Notes: generated by a model from the sequence alone, not told the origin. A stretch of 64,000 bases of DNA from Plantibacter sp. VKM Ac-2880 (GCF_015351235.1 NZ_JADKSJ010000001.1:806001-870000); one strand, 5' to 3'; shown: positions 41,579 through 50,989, counted from the first letter of the stretch. Translations and numbers: made by a program.

Positions 41579-43045
41579 TCACTGGCGGGCGGAGAGCCGG
41601 CCCTGCTTCGCGTGGACCGGGAGGAGGAGTCCGAGGCCCACCAGGAGCACGAGCACGATGCCGAGGATGCCCCAGAACTGCTCGCCGCCGAGGGTGACGA
41701 ACAGGGCGAAGGCGGTCGGTGCGAGGAAGGAGACGGCGCGCCCGGTCGTGGCGTAGAGGCCGAAGACCTCGCCCTCACGGCCCTCCGGGATGATCCGTGC
41801 CAGGAACGAGCGGCTCGCGGACTGTGCCGGGCCGACGAAGAGGCAGAGCATGAGCCCGAAGATCCAGAAGATCGTCGCACCGCCCTCGTGCAGGACGAAG
41901 ACCGCGCTGCCGGCGATCACGAGGCCGATGAGCGACGCGACGATGACCGGCTTCGGGCCGACCTTGTCGTCGAGCAGGCCGATCGTGATGGTCGCGATGC
42001 CGGCGACGACGTTGGCGGCGATGGCGAAGATGATGACCTCGCCGGGCGAGAAGCCGAAGGTGCCTGCGGCCAGGACACCACCGAAGGTGAAGACGCCCGC
42101 GAGGCCGTCGCGGAACACGGCGCTCGCGAGCAGGAAGTACAGCGTCTGCCGGCTGTCGCGCCAGAGCTCCGCGATGCTCTTCGCGAGCACGCCGTAGGAG
42201 GCGAAGAACCCGACGTGCGGTCGGGCGACGGCCTGGGGTGCGTGGTACTCGGGCACCGCGAACAGCACCGGGAGGGCAAAGATCCCGAACCAGGCGGCCG
42301 AGACGAGCATCGCGACCCGGACGTCCATGCCGTCGTCGCCCGTCACGCCGAACAGGCCGACCTCGGGGGAGATGAAGCCGAAGTACACGACGAGCAGCAG
42401 CACGATGCCGCCGATGTACCCCATGCCCCAGCCGAGGCCCGAGACCTTGCCGATGGACGACGGCGTCGAGACCTGCGCGAGCATCGCGTTGTAGTTGACG
42501 CCGGCGAATTCGAACACGATGTTGCCGACCGCGAGAAGCACGAGGCCCAGCCAGAGGAAGTTCGGATCGGGTGCGACGAAGAAGAGGAGCGCGGTGATCG
42601 CGACGACGACGTAGGTGTTGAAGCCGAGCCAGAACTTCCGTCGGCCGGCCGAGTCGGACCGCTGCCCGACGACCGGCGCGAGGATCGCGATCAGCAAGCC
42701 GGCGGCGGCGAGTGCCCATCCGAGCGAGGCGGACACCGCGGCCTCCTCGCCGAAGGCGTCGCTCGTCAGGTAAACGGTGAACACGAAGGTGGTGACGACG
42801 GCGTTGAAGGAGGCGGAACCCCAGTCCCAGAGGCTCCACGCGAAGATGCGTCCCTTGCGTCCCGACTGCGCCTTCACGGCGGCGACCTGCGAGGTGTCGA
42901 GGTCCACGGTGGCCGCCGCCGCGTCCGGATCGACGAGCGGTGGAGGCGGGAAGTTGCGGGGGCGGGATCCGAGGCGTGGCGTGTCGTCGCCGGTGCCGCT
43001 CCGCTTGCCGGTGCCGTCGGTGCCACCTGGGGGTGTCGTGCTCAT
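41579..43045 (-). CDS. MFS transporter (UMF1/Atg22-like)
   Basis: The 488-residue permease has a long N-terminal hydrophilic region, WSLWDWGSASFNAVVTTFVF at the first membrane segment (a UMF1/Atg22-family hallmark), and about 12 segments. Substrates of bacterial members are unknown; amino-acid efflux is possible from the fungal relatives. ATG 43045 follows TAGCCT (minus strand, 43052-43057) by 6 nt. It is divergent from lanKC, with about 110 bases between. No evidence links it to the lanthipeptide locus. Confidence 0.88.
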   Translation of the reverse strand: MSTTPPGGTDGTGKRSGTGDDTPRLGSRPRNFPPPPLVDPDAAAATVDLDTSQVAAVKAQSGRKGRIFAWSLWDWGSASFNAVVTTFVFTVYLTSDAFGEEAAVSASLGWALAAAGLLIAILAPVVGQRSDSAGRRKFWLGFNTYVVVAITALLFFVAPDPNFLWLGLVLLAVGNIVFEFAGVNYNAMLAQVSTPSSIGKVSGLGWGMGYIGGIVLLLVVYFGFISPEVGLFGVTGDDGMDVRVAMLVSAAWFGIFALPVLFAVPEYHAPQAVARPHVGFFASYGVLAKSIAELWRDSRQTLYFLLASAVFRDGLAGVFTFGGVLAAGTFGFSPGEVIIFAIAANVVAGIATITIGLLDDKVGPKPVIVASLIGLVIAGSAVFVLHEGGATIFWIFGLMLCLFVGPAQSASRSFLARIIPEGREGEVFGLYATTGRAVSFLAPTAFALFVTLGGEQFWGILGIVLVLLVGLGLLLPVHAKQGRLSARQ

Positions 43046-43097
43046 GCACCGAGGCTAGTGCTCCGCGGTGAACGGCCGGTAGCGCACGGACCGGCCC

Positions 43098-43126
43098 TTG
43101 CGGTCGACCATCTTAAACTCTACATT
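43098..43126 (+). promoter_or_regulatory. Likely promoter of the lanthipeptide operon
   Basis: TTGCGG (43098-43103), a 17-base spacer and TACATT (43121-43126) precede the lanKC start by about 30 bases. TTAAACTCTACATTTGACAT here is visibly AT-rich compared with neighbouring promoters. Confidence 0.55.
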
Positions 43127-43155
43127 TGACATACCAGACAGAGAGAGGGCCCTCC

Positions 43156-45810
43156 GTGGACCAGCGGTACTTCCAGTTCAGTCATCCTGAGCTGCCCTTC
43201 TACTCGGCTGCGAAGGCACATCGGCGCGATGACGGATTCCAGCCGGAAGGTATCCCCAGCGACTGGCGCCGCTTCCGGCAAAGCGGCTGGGAGATGTGCG
43301 CTCCACCAGACGTGGACCTACCCGTTCAGGGTTGGAAGATCCACATCTCCGCAACTCCGGACACGGCCGCGGAGACCCTGCAGGCCACGGTTGACGTATG
43401 CGTGGCGATGACCGCGTCGTTCAAGTTCGTTCCGACCCGGGACGGTCTCGTGGCACGAAACTCGAAGAGCGCCGACAGGGCTGCGAGCGGAAAGTTCGTG
43501 ACTGTGTATCCGTGCGATTCCCGTCAACTGGATAGCCTGATCGACTCACTATCCGCATGTCTCGACGGTCAGCCAGGACCATTCATCCTCAGCGACGTGA
43601 GAATCGGTGATGGTCCGCTGTATCTCCGCTACGGCGGGTTCATGCCCCTGATGGTCCCCAATGCAACCGACGAGCCGGTGCTTTCTCTCGTCGGCGACGA
43701 GTTCCGATTGATCGCCGACCTTCGCGTGCCGTACTTCGACATGCCTGCCAATGTCCCGATGACCGACAAAGTACGACACGCCATCAAGGTCTTCCGTGAG
43801 GCGCCCGCCGAGCAATCACCTCTCGATGACTATGACTCGCTCACCCCGTTGAAGTTCTCGAACAGCGGCGGAGTCTATGAGGCGTCGTCAGGTGGAGGGG
43901 CCATCCGCTCGATCGTGAAGGAAGCAAGGCCCCTTGCTGGCCTAGATGCGCGCGGACGCGACGCAGTCGAACGGCTCAGTGTCGAGAGTGAAACGCTGTC
44001 GCATGTGGCACATCTTGAGATTGCTCCACGGCCCATCCGGATGTTCACCGTTTGGGAACACCGCTTCCTCGAGATGGAGCACATCCCGGGTGAGTCGCTG
44101 AGTGCATGGGGGGCGAAGAACTTTCCATTCAGTCGGGAACGCCTAGCCAGTGATGAGCAGTCGCGCTTCGTCGATTGTGTGGATCGCATCATGAGTTCGA
44201 TCGAACGGTGCGTTGCGATGCTTCATGAGCAGGGAGCGGTTGCTGGTGATCTGCACCCCGGCAATGTCCTTGTGCTTGCCGACCTGTCGGTTCGCCTCAT
44301 CGACCTCGAGGACGGACGGCAACCGAATAGTCGAACGCGGTCGAGCTTCAACGCGCTGGGTTACGCTCCACCGCACGGGTATACCGCTGCAGAAGCTGAC
44401 TGGTTCGCAGTGTCACGCATCGCCGCGTCTCTCTTTCAGATGAACAGGTCGATCGAGATACTCGCCCCAAGCCACTGGTACAGGACTGTAGATGTGGTCT
44501 CGGAGACGTTTGGCTCGAGGGCAGCGGAGATCGTCCGTCGCGCTTGTGTCAAACTCCCGTGTCAACTAACGACTCGGGTCGAGCTGACACCGGCTGAGTC
44601 GCCATCCGTGTGGGACGTCGAACGGCTGGGAGACCCCGTCACGCGTGATCGACTTGCTCAGGGCATTCTGGCGTCCCTCCGTGCAACGCCCGGCGCACTC
44701 TTTCCTGGCGATGTGGCGCAAGTTGACCCATTCGGCACGGTGAATGTTGCAAACGGCGCTGCCGGAGTGTTGCTCTCCGTTGCGCGAGCGGATGTCGACA
44801 TCACGTCAGACCTCTCTGAATGGCTCGTCGCCGCGGCCGATACCTCGCCTCCCGACACGAAACCCGGTTTGTTCAACGGCCTTGCGGGCGTCGCTGCGGC
44901 ACTCAGCGAACTTGGTGCACACGATGCAGCGAGGCGCCATATCAATCGATCACTGGAGGCGCGAGGCAAGACACGTAGCCTCAACCTCTTCGGTGGACTC
45001 GCGGGGATTGGCCTTTCAGCCGTCGGCGCGGCGCTCGAGTATGAAGACTCGGAATACTTCGAGATTGCGCTGGAGTGCGCCGCCCGCATTTCGGCACAGC
45101 TGTTCTCCGACGGTGCGTCCAGCGCATCTGAGGCACTCGACCGTCGGGCAGGGTTGCTGTTTGGATGGTCGGGCATCTCCTTGTTCCTGTCCACACTCGC
45201 GCGACACCGCGATGACACGGGCATGATGCGACTCGCTATCCGAGCAGTCGAGCGCGACCTGTCTCGTACGCGGTCATACGCGGATGGCCTCGTGGGGATT
45301 GACGACGCGGAGAACGCGAGGACACTTCCCTATCTTGCTCGAGGCAGTGCAGGGGTCCTCGTGGCGATCGCGCAATTGCAGGACCGAGTCGAACTCGGCA
45401 ATCAAGTCTCGCTTGCGGCAGTCGGCCTACGTCGCGCCTGCACGAGCCACACGTACGCGTTTTCTGGCCTGTTCAACGGCCGTGCGGGGATTCTCGCAGC
45501 GCTCGCCGCGGACCGGGCTCCGACCGCTCCAGACGGTGCCGAACTTCAACGAAGCGCTCTCGCTCAAGACGCATTGAGTTGGAGGCAAACGGCGCAGTTT
45601 GCGGGAGAGAACTACCTTCGACTGTCAGCCGACTTGGCGACTGGAAGTGCAGGTATCCTCGCCGCGCTGACAGCACAACGTCGAAGAGACCTGTCCTGGC
45701 TGCCGCTGATGCAGCAGCCCGGGCTGTTCGAGCGAACCCAGGGTTCGCTAAGTCCTGATTGGAGAGGAGGTGATGAACATGAACAAGGTTCTCGACCTTC
45801 AGCGCCGTGA
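43156..45810 (+). CDS. lanKC: Class III lanthipeptide synthetase (lyase-kinase-cyclase)
   Basis: The 884-residue protein has the three LanKC domains: an N-terminal phosphoSer/Thr lyase-like part (residues 1 to about 225); a Ser/Thr-kinase domain with FSNSGGVYEASSGG (nucleotide loop, around 234), IVKEARP (Lys), GDLHPGNVLV (catalytic loop, around 364) and RLIDLED; and a C-terminal LanC-like toroid with repeated GLAG/GWSG/GSAG motifs (LFNGLAGVAAALSELG, LLFGWSGISLFLS, LFNGRAGILAALA, LATGSAGILAAL). The zinc Cys/His ligands of classical LanC are absent, as expected for class III. GTG 43156 is chosen over TTG 43126. The 3' end overlaps the precursor gene by 32 bases. Its G+C is visibly lower than that of flanking genes. 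Confidence 0.93.
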   Translation: MDQRYFQFSHPELPFYSAAKAHRRDDGFQPEGIPSDWRRFRQSGWEMCAPPDVDLPVQGWKIHISATPDTAAETLQATVDVCVAMTASFKFVPTRDGLVARNSKSADRAASGKFVTVYPCDSRQLDSLIDSLSACLDGQPGPFILSDVRIGDGPLYLRYGGFMPLMVPNATDEPVLSLVGDEFRLIADLRVPYFDMPANVPMTDKVRHAIKVFREAPAEQSPLDDYDSLTPLKFSNSGGVYEASSGGGAIRSIVKEARPLAGLDARGRDAVERLSVESETLSHVAHLEIAPRPIRMFTVWEHRFLEMEHIPGESLSAWGAKNFPFSRERLASDEQSRFVDCVDRIMSSIERCVAMLHEQGAVAGDLHPGNVLVLADLSVRLIDLEDGRQPNSRTRSSFNALGYAPPHGYTAAEADWFAVSRIAASLFQMNRSIEILAPSHWYRTVDVVSETFGSRAAEIVRRACVKLPCQLTTRVELTPAESPSVWDVERLGDPVTRDRLAQGILASLRATPGALFPGDVAQVDPFGTVNVANGAAGVLLSVARADVDITSDLSEWLVAAADTSPPDTKPGLFNGLAGVAAALSELGAHDAARRHINRSLEARGKTRSLNLFGGLAGIGLSAVGAALEYEDSEYFEIALECAARISAQLFSDGASSASEALDRRAGLLFGWSGISLFLSTLARHRDDTGMMRLAIRAVERDLSRTRSYADGLVGIDDAENARTLPYLARGSAGVLVAIAQLQDRVELGNQVSLAAVGLRRACTSHTYAFSGLFNGRAGILAALAADRAPTAPDGAELQRSALAQDALSWRQTAQFAGENYLRLSADLATGSAGILAALTAQRRRDLSWLPLMQQPGLFERTQGSLSPDWRGGDEHEQGSRPSAP

Positions 45811-45916
45811 TGCGCACCGGGGCATCGGAACGCTAGGCAGTAACTGGAGCTGGTGGGCCTGCGGCGAAAACCAGCCGGAGAGTTCGGCCAGCCTGTTCGC
45901 GTGCGCGGGCGGCTGA
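45779..45916 (+). CDS. lanA: Class III lanthipeptide precursor, labyrinthopeptin-like
   Basis: A 45-codon gene with an ideal ribosome site (GAGGAGG, 45764-45770, 8 bases from ATG 45779). The leader starts MNKVLDLQRRD, carrying the LxLQ-type recognition element of class III precursors. The core has two SxxSxxxC motifs, SNWSWWAC (residues 21-28) and SSASLFAC (residues 35-42), joined by GENQPE and followed by AGG. From memory, labyrinthopeptin A2 has SDWSLWEC and STGSLFAC in the same order. Each motif can form a labionin or lanthionine ring. There are only two Cys, so no disulfide is possible. It overlaps lanKC in another frame. Confidence 0.88.
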   Translation: MNKVLDLQRRDAHRGIGTLGSNWSWWACGENQPESSASLFACAGG

Positions 45917-46027
45917 TGAGCGGGGGCTGCTGCGCACACGAGTACATCGAGCGCAGCAGCTCCAATGCTCACGACCGACCTGTGCTGATGGAGACACCGT
46001 GACTGAACGACGAAAGACACCACAGCG

Positions 46028-46774
46028 ATGAGCCTGGAAGCACACGATCTCTCATTCAGCTATTCGCGGCGCCGCCGCGATCCGGTCGTTGTCCTGCGAG
46101 GGGTGAGTCTCTCGGTAGCCGTCGGTGAGTCGTTGGCCATCGTCGGGCCCTCGGGGTCCGGGAAGTCGACACTCCTGCACTGCTTGTCTGGTCTCCGCGC
46201 TCCGACACGTGGACGCGTCGTGGCGTTGGGGGCGGAGCTGTCATCCCTGTCCGAGCGGGGGCGTTCCCGGTTCCGGCGGCGGTCCGTCGGCTTCGTGTTC
46301 CAGGACTACAACCTGATCCCCTCCCTCAACGTGCGGGACAACCTCGCGTTGCCAGCGCTCTTCGCCGGTCGCGTGGTAGGACGTCAGGCGGTCGCAGTTG
46401 TCGCCGCGGACATCGGACTGTCTTCGCGCCTCCGGCATCGCCCGGATGAGCTGTCAGGCGGTGAACGGCAGCGCGTCGCGATCGGACGGGTGTTGCTGTC
46501 GCAGGCTGAACTGGTCTTCGCCGACGAACCGACCGGTGCACTCGACACGTCGTCAGGACGGATCGTGCTCGACCTCCTGTTCGGATCGCTCGGTCCCGAA
46601 CGCACGATGGTGATGGTGACCCACGACCTCGACGCTGCTGCGCGTGCGGATCGTGTGCTGGTCCTCTGCGACGGATCCGTTCACGCCGAGCTGACATCGG
46701 CCACCCCGGAAGCGCTCCTGTCCGCCATCGAGACGGCCCGCGCGGACAGCGTCCGTTCGTCCGTCGAAGCGTGA
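46028..46774 (+). CDS. ABC transporter ATPase (MacB/LolD type) of the lanthipeptide locus
   Basis: The 248-residue ATPase has GPSGSGKST, DELSGGERQRVAIGR and LVFADEPTGALDTSSGR, typical of the LolD/MacB branch that pairs with FtsX-type permeases. It follows the precursor gene after 111 bases with no other gene clearly present, and overlaps the permease by four bases. By position it should export or give immunity to the lanthipeptide, as LabT-type transporters are presumed to do in labyrinthopeptin loci. Confidence 0.92.
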   Translation: MSLEAHDLSFSYSRRRRDPVVVLRGVSLSVAVGESLAIVGPSGSGKSTLLHCLSGLRAPTRGRVVALGAELSSLSERGRSRFRRRSVGFVFQDYNLIPSLNVRDNLALPALFAGRVVGRQAVAVVAADIGLSSRLRHRPDELSGGERQRVAIGRVLLSQAELVFADEPTGALDTSSGRIVLDLLFGSLGPERTMVMVTHDLDAAARADRVLVLCDGSVHAELTSATPEALLSAIETARADSVRSSVEA

Positions 46775-48150
46775 CGATGGCCGGTCTCGTCCTCCGCACA
46801 CTCCTGCAACAGTGGCGGGTGTGGATCTCCCTGCTCCTGTTCCTGGCACTCGCGAACGCGATCCTCGTCAGCGTGGGAGCACTCGTGGAGGCCGCCGATG
46901 GGCTCCCCGTCCGGGAACAGCGCATCGTCCGGAATCTGAGCACGCCGATGTACGGGATGGCCTCGATCGCCGTCCTCGTCATCACCTCGAGTGCGGTCTC
47001 CCTGGCGGTGCAACTCCAGCGTCGACCGTTCGCGACCTGGAAGCTGGCGGGGATGTCGTCACTGCGGATCGCCGCCGTCCTGGTGTCGCAGCTGATCGTG
47101 CTCGGGACCGTGGGCGGAGCGCTCGGGGTGCCACTGGCCATGTTGGTCGCTCCGCGGTTCACCGGCTGGATACTGCAGGCCAATGCGGTCACCACGATCG
47201 TCGACGTTCCGGCGAGCACGACGGCCCTCCTGTCGACCTGGGCCCTGCTCATCGGCATCCTGTTGCTCGCCGGTCTGCGAGGTGTCGGCTCGGTCCTCCG
47301 GGTACCGGCGGTCGACGCAGTCCTGAGCGCGGAAGTCGTCCGCCGTCGCCCGATCGCGTTCAGGCTCGCGGTCAGCCTGGTCATGTCGGCGGCGGTCCTC
47401 GCAGTGGCGGCTGGGATGGTCTCTTCGGCGAGCGGCGACGTGTTCAGTCGGCTTGGTCTCCTCGTCGGCCTCGCGATGCTCCTGTCGTTGCTGATCATCC
47501 CGCTGATCGCACTGCACGTCTCGCGGATCGCGACGCTGTTCCTCGCGGCGTGGACGTGGATCGTCCCGCGTCGATGCTCGACGGCTTGGTACCTCGCGCG
47601 TCGCGGCTGCGCCTTCCACTTGGATCGTGTCGGCGTCTCCCTCGTTCCGCTCTACGTCGCGATCGCCCTCGCGAGTTCGATCTACACCGTGTTCGAGACC
47701 GCCAATTCCGCCAGGAGGGCGGCCGGGCTCGTGATCGCCGGCGAGCAGGGCATCAATCACTCGGGTGTCTGGACCATTCTCGGGCCGACGGTCGTCCTGG
47801 CGATCGCCGGCACAGCGACGGTCGTGGCGATGGCCGCTCGTGAGCGAGCGCACGAGCGGGCCCTGCTGTCTGTGGCCGGCGTCAGTCCCCGGTCGGTCGT
47901 CGGCGCCATCGTCGTCGAAGCCCTCATGTATGCCGTGACCGCGACGGTCCTCGGGCTCCTGACGGCAGCGGCTGTCTCGGTGGTGGAGGCTGAGGCATTC
48001 GGCCGCCTCGAAGCGGGGGCGCCCCCGGTGCTCGCCGTCGGGCCAGGCCTCGTGGTCGGCGCTGGGGGCTTCTGTGTGCTGGCTGCCGCCCTTGCTTGGC
48101 CTGCGGTGCTGGAGCATCGCCGGGCGGCGGTGGACAGGCTCGCTAACTGA
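46771..48150 (+). CDS. FtsX-type ABC permease of the lanthipeptide locus
   Basis: A 459-residue membrane protein with about ten hydrophobic segments in FtsX-like blocks. The first (WISLLLFLALANAILVSVGA) is followed by an extracytoplasmic part and three close segments, and a second block ends with LAVGPGLVVGAGGFCVLAAA. GTG 46771 overlaps the ATPase stop (GTGA); ATG 46777 is an alternative. It forms an exporter or immunity transporter with the preceding ATPase. A weak hairpin (ACGCGGA/TCCGCGT, 48163-48202) may end the operon. Confidence 0.88.
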   Translation: MTMAGLVLRTLLQQWRVWISLLLFLALANAILVSVGALVEAADGLPVREQRIVRNLSTPMYGMASIAVLVITSSAVSLAVQLQRRPFATWKLAGMSSLRIAAVLVSQLIVLGTVGGALGVPLAMLVAPRFTGWILQANAVTTIVDVPASTTALLSTWALLIGILLLAGLRGVGSVLRVPAVDAVLSAEVVRRRPIAFRLAVSLVMSAAVLAVAAGMVSSASGDVFSRLGLLVGLAMLLSLLIIPLIALHVSRIATLFLAAWTWIVPRRCSTAWYLARRGCAFHLDRVGVSLVPLYVAIALASSIYTVFETANSARRAAGLVIAGEQGINHSGVWTILGPTVVLAIAGTATVVAMAARERAHERALLSVAGVSPRSVVGAIVVEALMYAVTATVLGLLTAAAVSVVEAEAFGRLEAGAPPVLAVGPGLVVGAGGFCVLAAALAWPAVLEHRRAAVDRLAN

Positions 48151-48206
48151 AAGGTCGCTGGGACGCGGAAGGCGCTCGGGAATAGCTTTGGCCGCTCCGC
48201 GTTGGA

Positions 48207-48227
48207 CTTGAGCGTACGACACTCAAG
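48207..48227. promoter_or_regulatory. HAIR element (HspR operator) before the clp gene
   Basis: CTTGAGC-N7-ACTCAAG matches the HAIR consensus CTTGAGT-N7-ACTCAAG at all but one position. It lies 20 bases before the clp start and places this gene in the HspR regulon. Confidence 0.9.
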
Positions 48228-48247
48228 TTTGAATCCAGGAGGTTCAC

Positions 48248-50830
48248 GTGCCCGAAGACTTCACCCAGGGCGGCGCAGCAGCAGACGGCGGATCGTCGTC
48301 GTTCGACGACTTCCTCGCCCGATACCTCGAGGGCGAGCGGGCGCGTTCGGCGCGCACCATCGACCTCAGCCGCTTCCTCACCTCACGGACGCAGGAGATC
48401 CTCCAGCGCGCCGGTCGGTTCGCGCTCGAACGCGGACAGAACGAACTCGACGCGCTCCACATCCTGCGCGTCATCGTGAGCGAGGAGCCCGCGAAGGACG
48501 CCGTCGCGCGTCTCGGCGTCGACCCCAAGACCATCGCCCGCGCCGCCGAACAGCGGCTCCCGCAGGCGTCGTCGCCGAGCGTCAAGGACCCGGCGATCAC
48601 GCCGTCCGCGCAGCGAGCCCTGTTCCACGCCTACCAGGTCGCCCGGGCCGCAGGCTCCACCTACGTCGACCCGGAACACCTCTTCTTCGCCCTCGTCATC
48701 AACCAGGACTCGCCGTCCGGTGAGGTGCTCGCGCGCGCCGGCGTCACGGCCGACGCGCTCACGCAGGGCATGCGCCAGACCGTCGGCGACCCCGGCGTGG
48801 CGACCGAGGACCGGACCGACGCGGATGACGACGACACCGATTCCGACACCCCGATGCTCGACCGCTTCGGTACCGACCTCACGGCCCTGGCCGCCGGTGG
48901 CTCGCTCGACCCCGTGATCGGCCGTGCCGACGAGATCGAGCAGACCATCGAGATCCTCTCGCGCCGCACCAAGAACAACCCGGTGCTCGTCGGCGAGGCC
49001 GGCGTCGGCAAGACCGCCGTCGTCGAAGGCCTCGCGCAGGCGATCGTCGACGGCAGCGTGCCCGAGCAGCTGCGCGGCAAGCGCGTCGTCTCGCTCGACC
49101 TGCCCGCCATGGTCGCCGGCACCCGCTACCGCGGCGACTTCGAGGAACGCCTCACCGGGCTGCTCGACGAAATCGCGGCGAACCGCTCCGAGCTCATCGT
49201 GTTCATCGACGAGGTGCACACGGTCGTCGGTGCCGGCGGGTCCGGCGAAGGCGGCATGGATGCGGGGAACATCCTCAAGCCTCGTCTCGCGCGCGGCGAG
49301 CTGCACCTCATCGGTGCGACCACGCTCCGCGAGTACCGCGGCATCGAGAAGGACCCCGCGCTCGAGCGTCGGTTCCAGCCCGTGCGCGTCGGTGAGCCCT
49401 CCATCGAGGACGCCGTCCTCATCCTGGGCGGCCTCCGTCCCGCGTACGAGGAGCACCACGACGTCCGCTTCACCGACGACGCCCTCCGCGCCGCGGTGGA
49501 GCTCTCGGCCCGGTACCTGCCGGACCGCGTCCTCCCGGACAAGGCCATCGACCTCATCGACCAGGCCGGCGCCAGGCTCCGGCTGCGGCTCGGCAAGACG
49601 GTCGACGTGAGCGCCCTCGTCGAGGAGCTCGCGACCCTCGAGGCCTCGAAGAACGCCGCGGTCTCGGCCGAGCACTACGAGGAGGCCTCGCGCGTCCGCG
49701 ACGAGATCACCGCGGTGCAGGCCAAGCTCGACGCCGCATCCAGCGGGCCGGGTGCCCGGACGGACAGCGCCGCCGTGGTCGACGAGACGCAGATCACCGG
49801 CGTCGTCTCCCGCGCGACCGGCATCCCCGTCAACCGCCTCACCGAGGGCGAGCGGGAGCGTCTCGCCGGCCTCGAGGACGAACTCCACGCCCGCGTCATC
49901 GGTCAGCACGACGCGGTCGCCGCGGTCTCGAAGGCCGTGCGTCGCAACCGGACCGGCATGGGCGACGCGAACCGCCCCGTCGGCAGCTTCCTCTTCCTCG
50001 GCCCGACCGGTGTGGGGAAGACGGAGCTCGCCAAGGCGCTCGCCGGATCCCTGTTCGCCGACGACACCTCGGTGATCCGCTTCGACATGAGCGAGTTCGG
50101 TGAACGCCACACGGTGTCGCGACTCGTCGGTGCCCCTCCCGGGTACGTCGGCTTCGACGAGGCCGGCCAGCTCACCGAGCGTGTGCGGCGCAACCCGTAC
50201 TCGATCGTGCTCTTCGACGAGATCGAGAAGGCCCACCCTGACGTCTTCAACCTGCTCCTGCAGGTGCTCGACGACGGACGCCTGACCGACGGCCAGGGTC
50301 GGACGATCGACTTCCGCAACACGGTCGTCGTCATGACCTCGAACCTCGGTTCCGAGTTCCTCGCCTCCCGGTCGGGAGCGATGGGGTTCGTCGCCGGCGG
50401 TGCGGACGACCCGACGGGCTTCGGCTCGGAGGAGGCGCTCCGTGCCCGGGTCATGGGCAAGCTGCGTGAGGCGATGCGGCCCGAGTTCCTGAACCGGATC
50501 GACGAGATCGTCCTGTTCCGGAAGCTCGACCAGGCACAGCTGCAGGAGATCGTCGGGCTCATGCTCGGCCGCACCGGCGAGCGTCTCGCCGCCCGGGGCG
50601 CGTCCCTCGAGACGACGCCTGCGGCACTCGCGCTCCTCGCCGAGCTCGGGTACGAGCCGGAGTACGGAGCTCGTCCACTGCGCCGCCTCATCCAGCGCGA
50701 GGTCGACGACCGGATCGCCGAACTCGTCGTCGCCGGTGGGGTCGCTGCGGGCTCCCGCATCCACGTCGGCGCGAGCGACGGGGCGATCGTCGTCACCGAG
50801 CAGACCGCGGTGCTCGCCGACGCGGCCTAG
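48248..50830 (+). CDS. ClpC-like AAA+ protease ATPase subunit / disaggregase
   Basis: The 860-residue double-AAA+ protein has an N-terminal Clp_N repeat domain (residues about 35-170), AAA1 with [13 protein letters not shown] (around 248), a short middle domain with [12 protein letters not shown] (UVR motif, around 477) and AAA2 with [14 protein letters not shown] (around 585) and [18 protein letters not shown]. The short middle domain argues against ClpB. AMGFVAGG (around 712) resembles the ClpP-docking loop. Length and motifs fit ClpC-type. GTG 48248 has GGAGG upstream. The HAIR site puts it under HspR, unlike the housekeeping clpC1. Confidence 0.9.
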   Translation: MPEDFTQGGAAADGGSSSFDDFLARYLEGERARSARTIDLSRFLTSRTQEILQRAGRFALERGQNELDALHILRVIVSEEPAKDAVARLGVDPKTIARAAEQRLPQASSPSVKDPAITPSAQRALFHAYQVARAAGSTYVDPEHLFFALVINQDSPSGEVLARAGVTADALTQGMRQTVGDPGVATEDRTDADDDDTDSDTPMLDRFGTDLTALAAGGSLDPVIGRADEIEQTIEILSRRTKNNPVLVGEAGVGKTAVVEGLAQAIVDGSVPEQLRGKRVVSLDLPAMVAGTRYRGDFEERLTGLLDEIAANRSELIVFIDEVHTVVGAGGSGEGGMDAGNILKPRLARGELHLIGATTLREYRGIEKDPALERRFQPVRVGEPSIEDAVLILGGLRPAYEEHHDVRFTDDALRAAVELSARYLPDRVLPDKAIDLIDQAGARLRLRLGKTVDVSALVEELATLEASKNAAVSAEHYEEASRVRDEITAVQAKLDAASSGPGARTDSAAVVDETQITGVVSRATGIPVNRLTEGERERLAGLEDELHARVIGQHDAVAAVSKAVRRNRTGMGDANRPVGSFLFLGPTGVGKTELAKALAGSLFADDTSVIRFDMSEFGERHTVSRLVGAPPGYVGFDEAGQLTERVRRNPYSIVLFDEIEKAHPDVFNLLLQVLDDGRLTDGQGRTIDFRNTVVVMTSNLGSEFLASRSGAMGFVAGGADDPTGFGSEEALRARVMGKLREAMRPEFLNRIDEIVLFRKLDQAQLQEIVGLMLGRTGERLAARGASLETTPAALALLAELGYEPEYGARPLRRLIQREVDDRIAELVVAGGVAAGSRIHVGASDGAIVVTEQTAVLADAA

Positions 50831-50836
50831 GGATCA

Positions 50837-50969
50837 CCCCTTCGACAGGCTCAGGGACCGGATCTCCGGACCCTGAGCCTGTCGGCGTCTCTGGCCCCCG
50901 ATCCCTGCGCCTGTCGAAGGGCGGTTCCTGAGCCTGTCGTCGTCCCGGTCCCTGAGCTTGTCGAAGGGC
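50837..50969. repeat. Five-copy array of the GGTCCCTGAGC-type repeat
   Basis: Related units begin at about 50837 (inverted: CCCCTTCGACAGGCTCAGGG), 50868, 50900, 50924 and 50947 (GGTCCCTGAGCTTGTCGAAG). The first two face each other and can form a hairpin right after the clp gene stop. The array plus the dnaK promoter region fills the 362-base gap; no gene is seen there. Confidence 0.82.
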
Positions 50970-50989
50970 ACCCTGGTCATCCGCTGGGA

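Noticed and set aside
41579-43045. MFS gene as part of the lanthipeptide locus
   Set aside because: Divergent, of host-like composition, and of a family not linked to lanthipeptides; the locus has its own ABC transporter.
43126-43155. TTG 43126 as the start of lanKC
   Set aside because: It overlaps the -10 box and would add ten unrelated residues; GTG 43156 begins at a typical LanKC N-terminus.
45916-46002. A 28-codon frame (starting MSGGCCAHEYIERSSS) overlapping the precursor stop by TGATGA, possible second peptide
   Set aside because: It has two adjacent Cys and a Ser cluster but no LxLQ leader element, no SxxSxxxC motif and only a poor ribosome site. Probably chance.
48383-50764. A 793-codon open frame antisense to the clp gene
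   Set aside because: The sense frame has complete AAA+ motifs; the antisense product has no domain.
50837-50969. Repeat array as a CRISPR
   Set aside because: Units are imperfect, in both orientations, with irregular short gaps; no cas genes.
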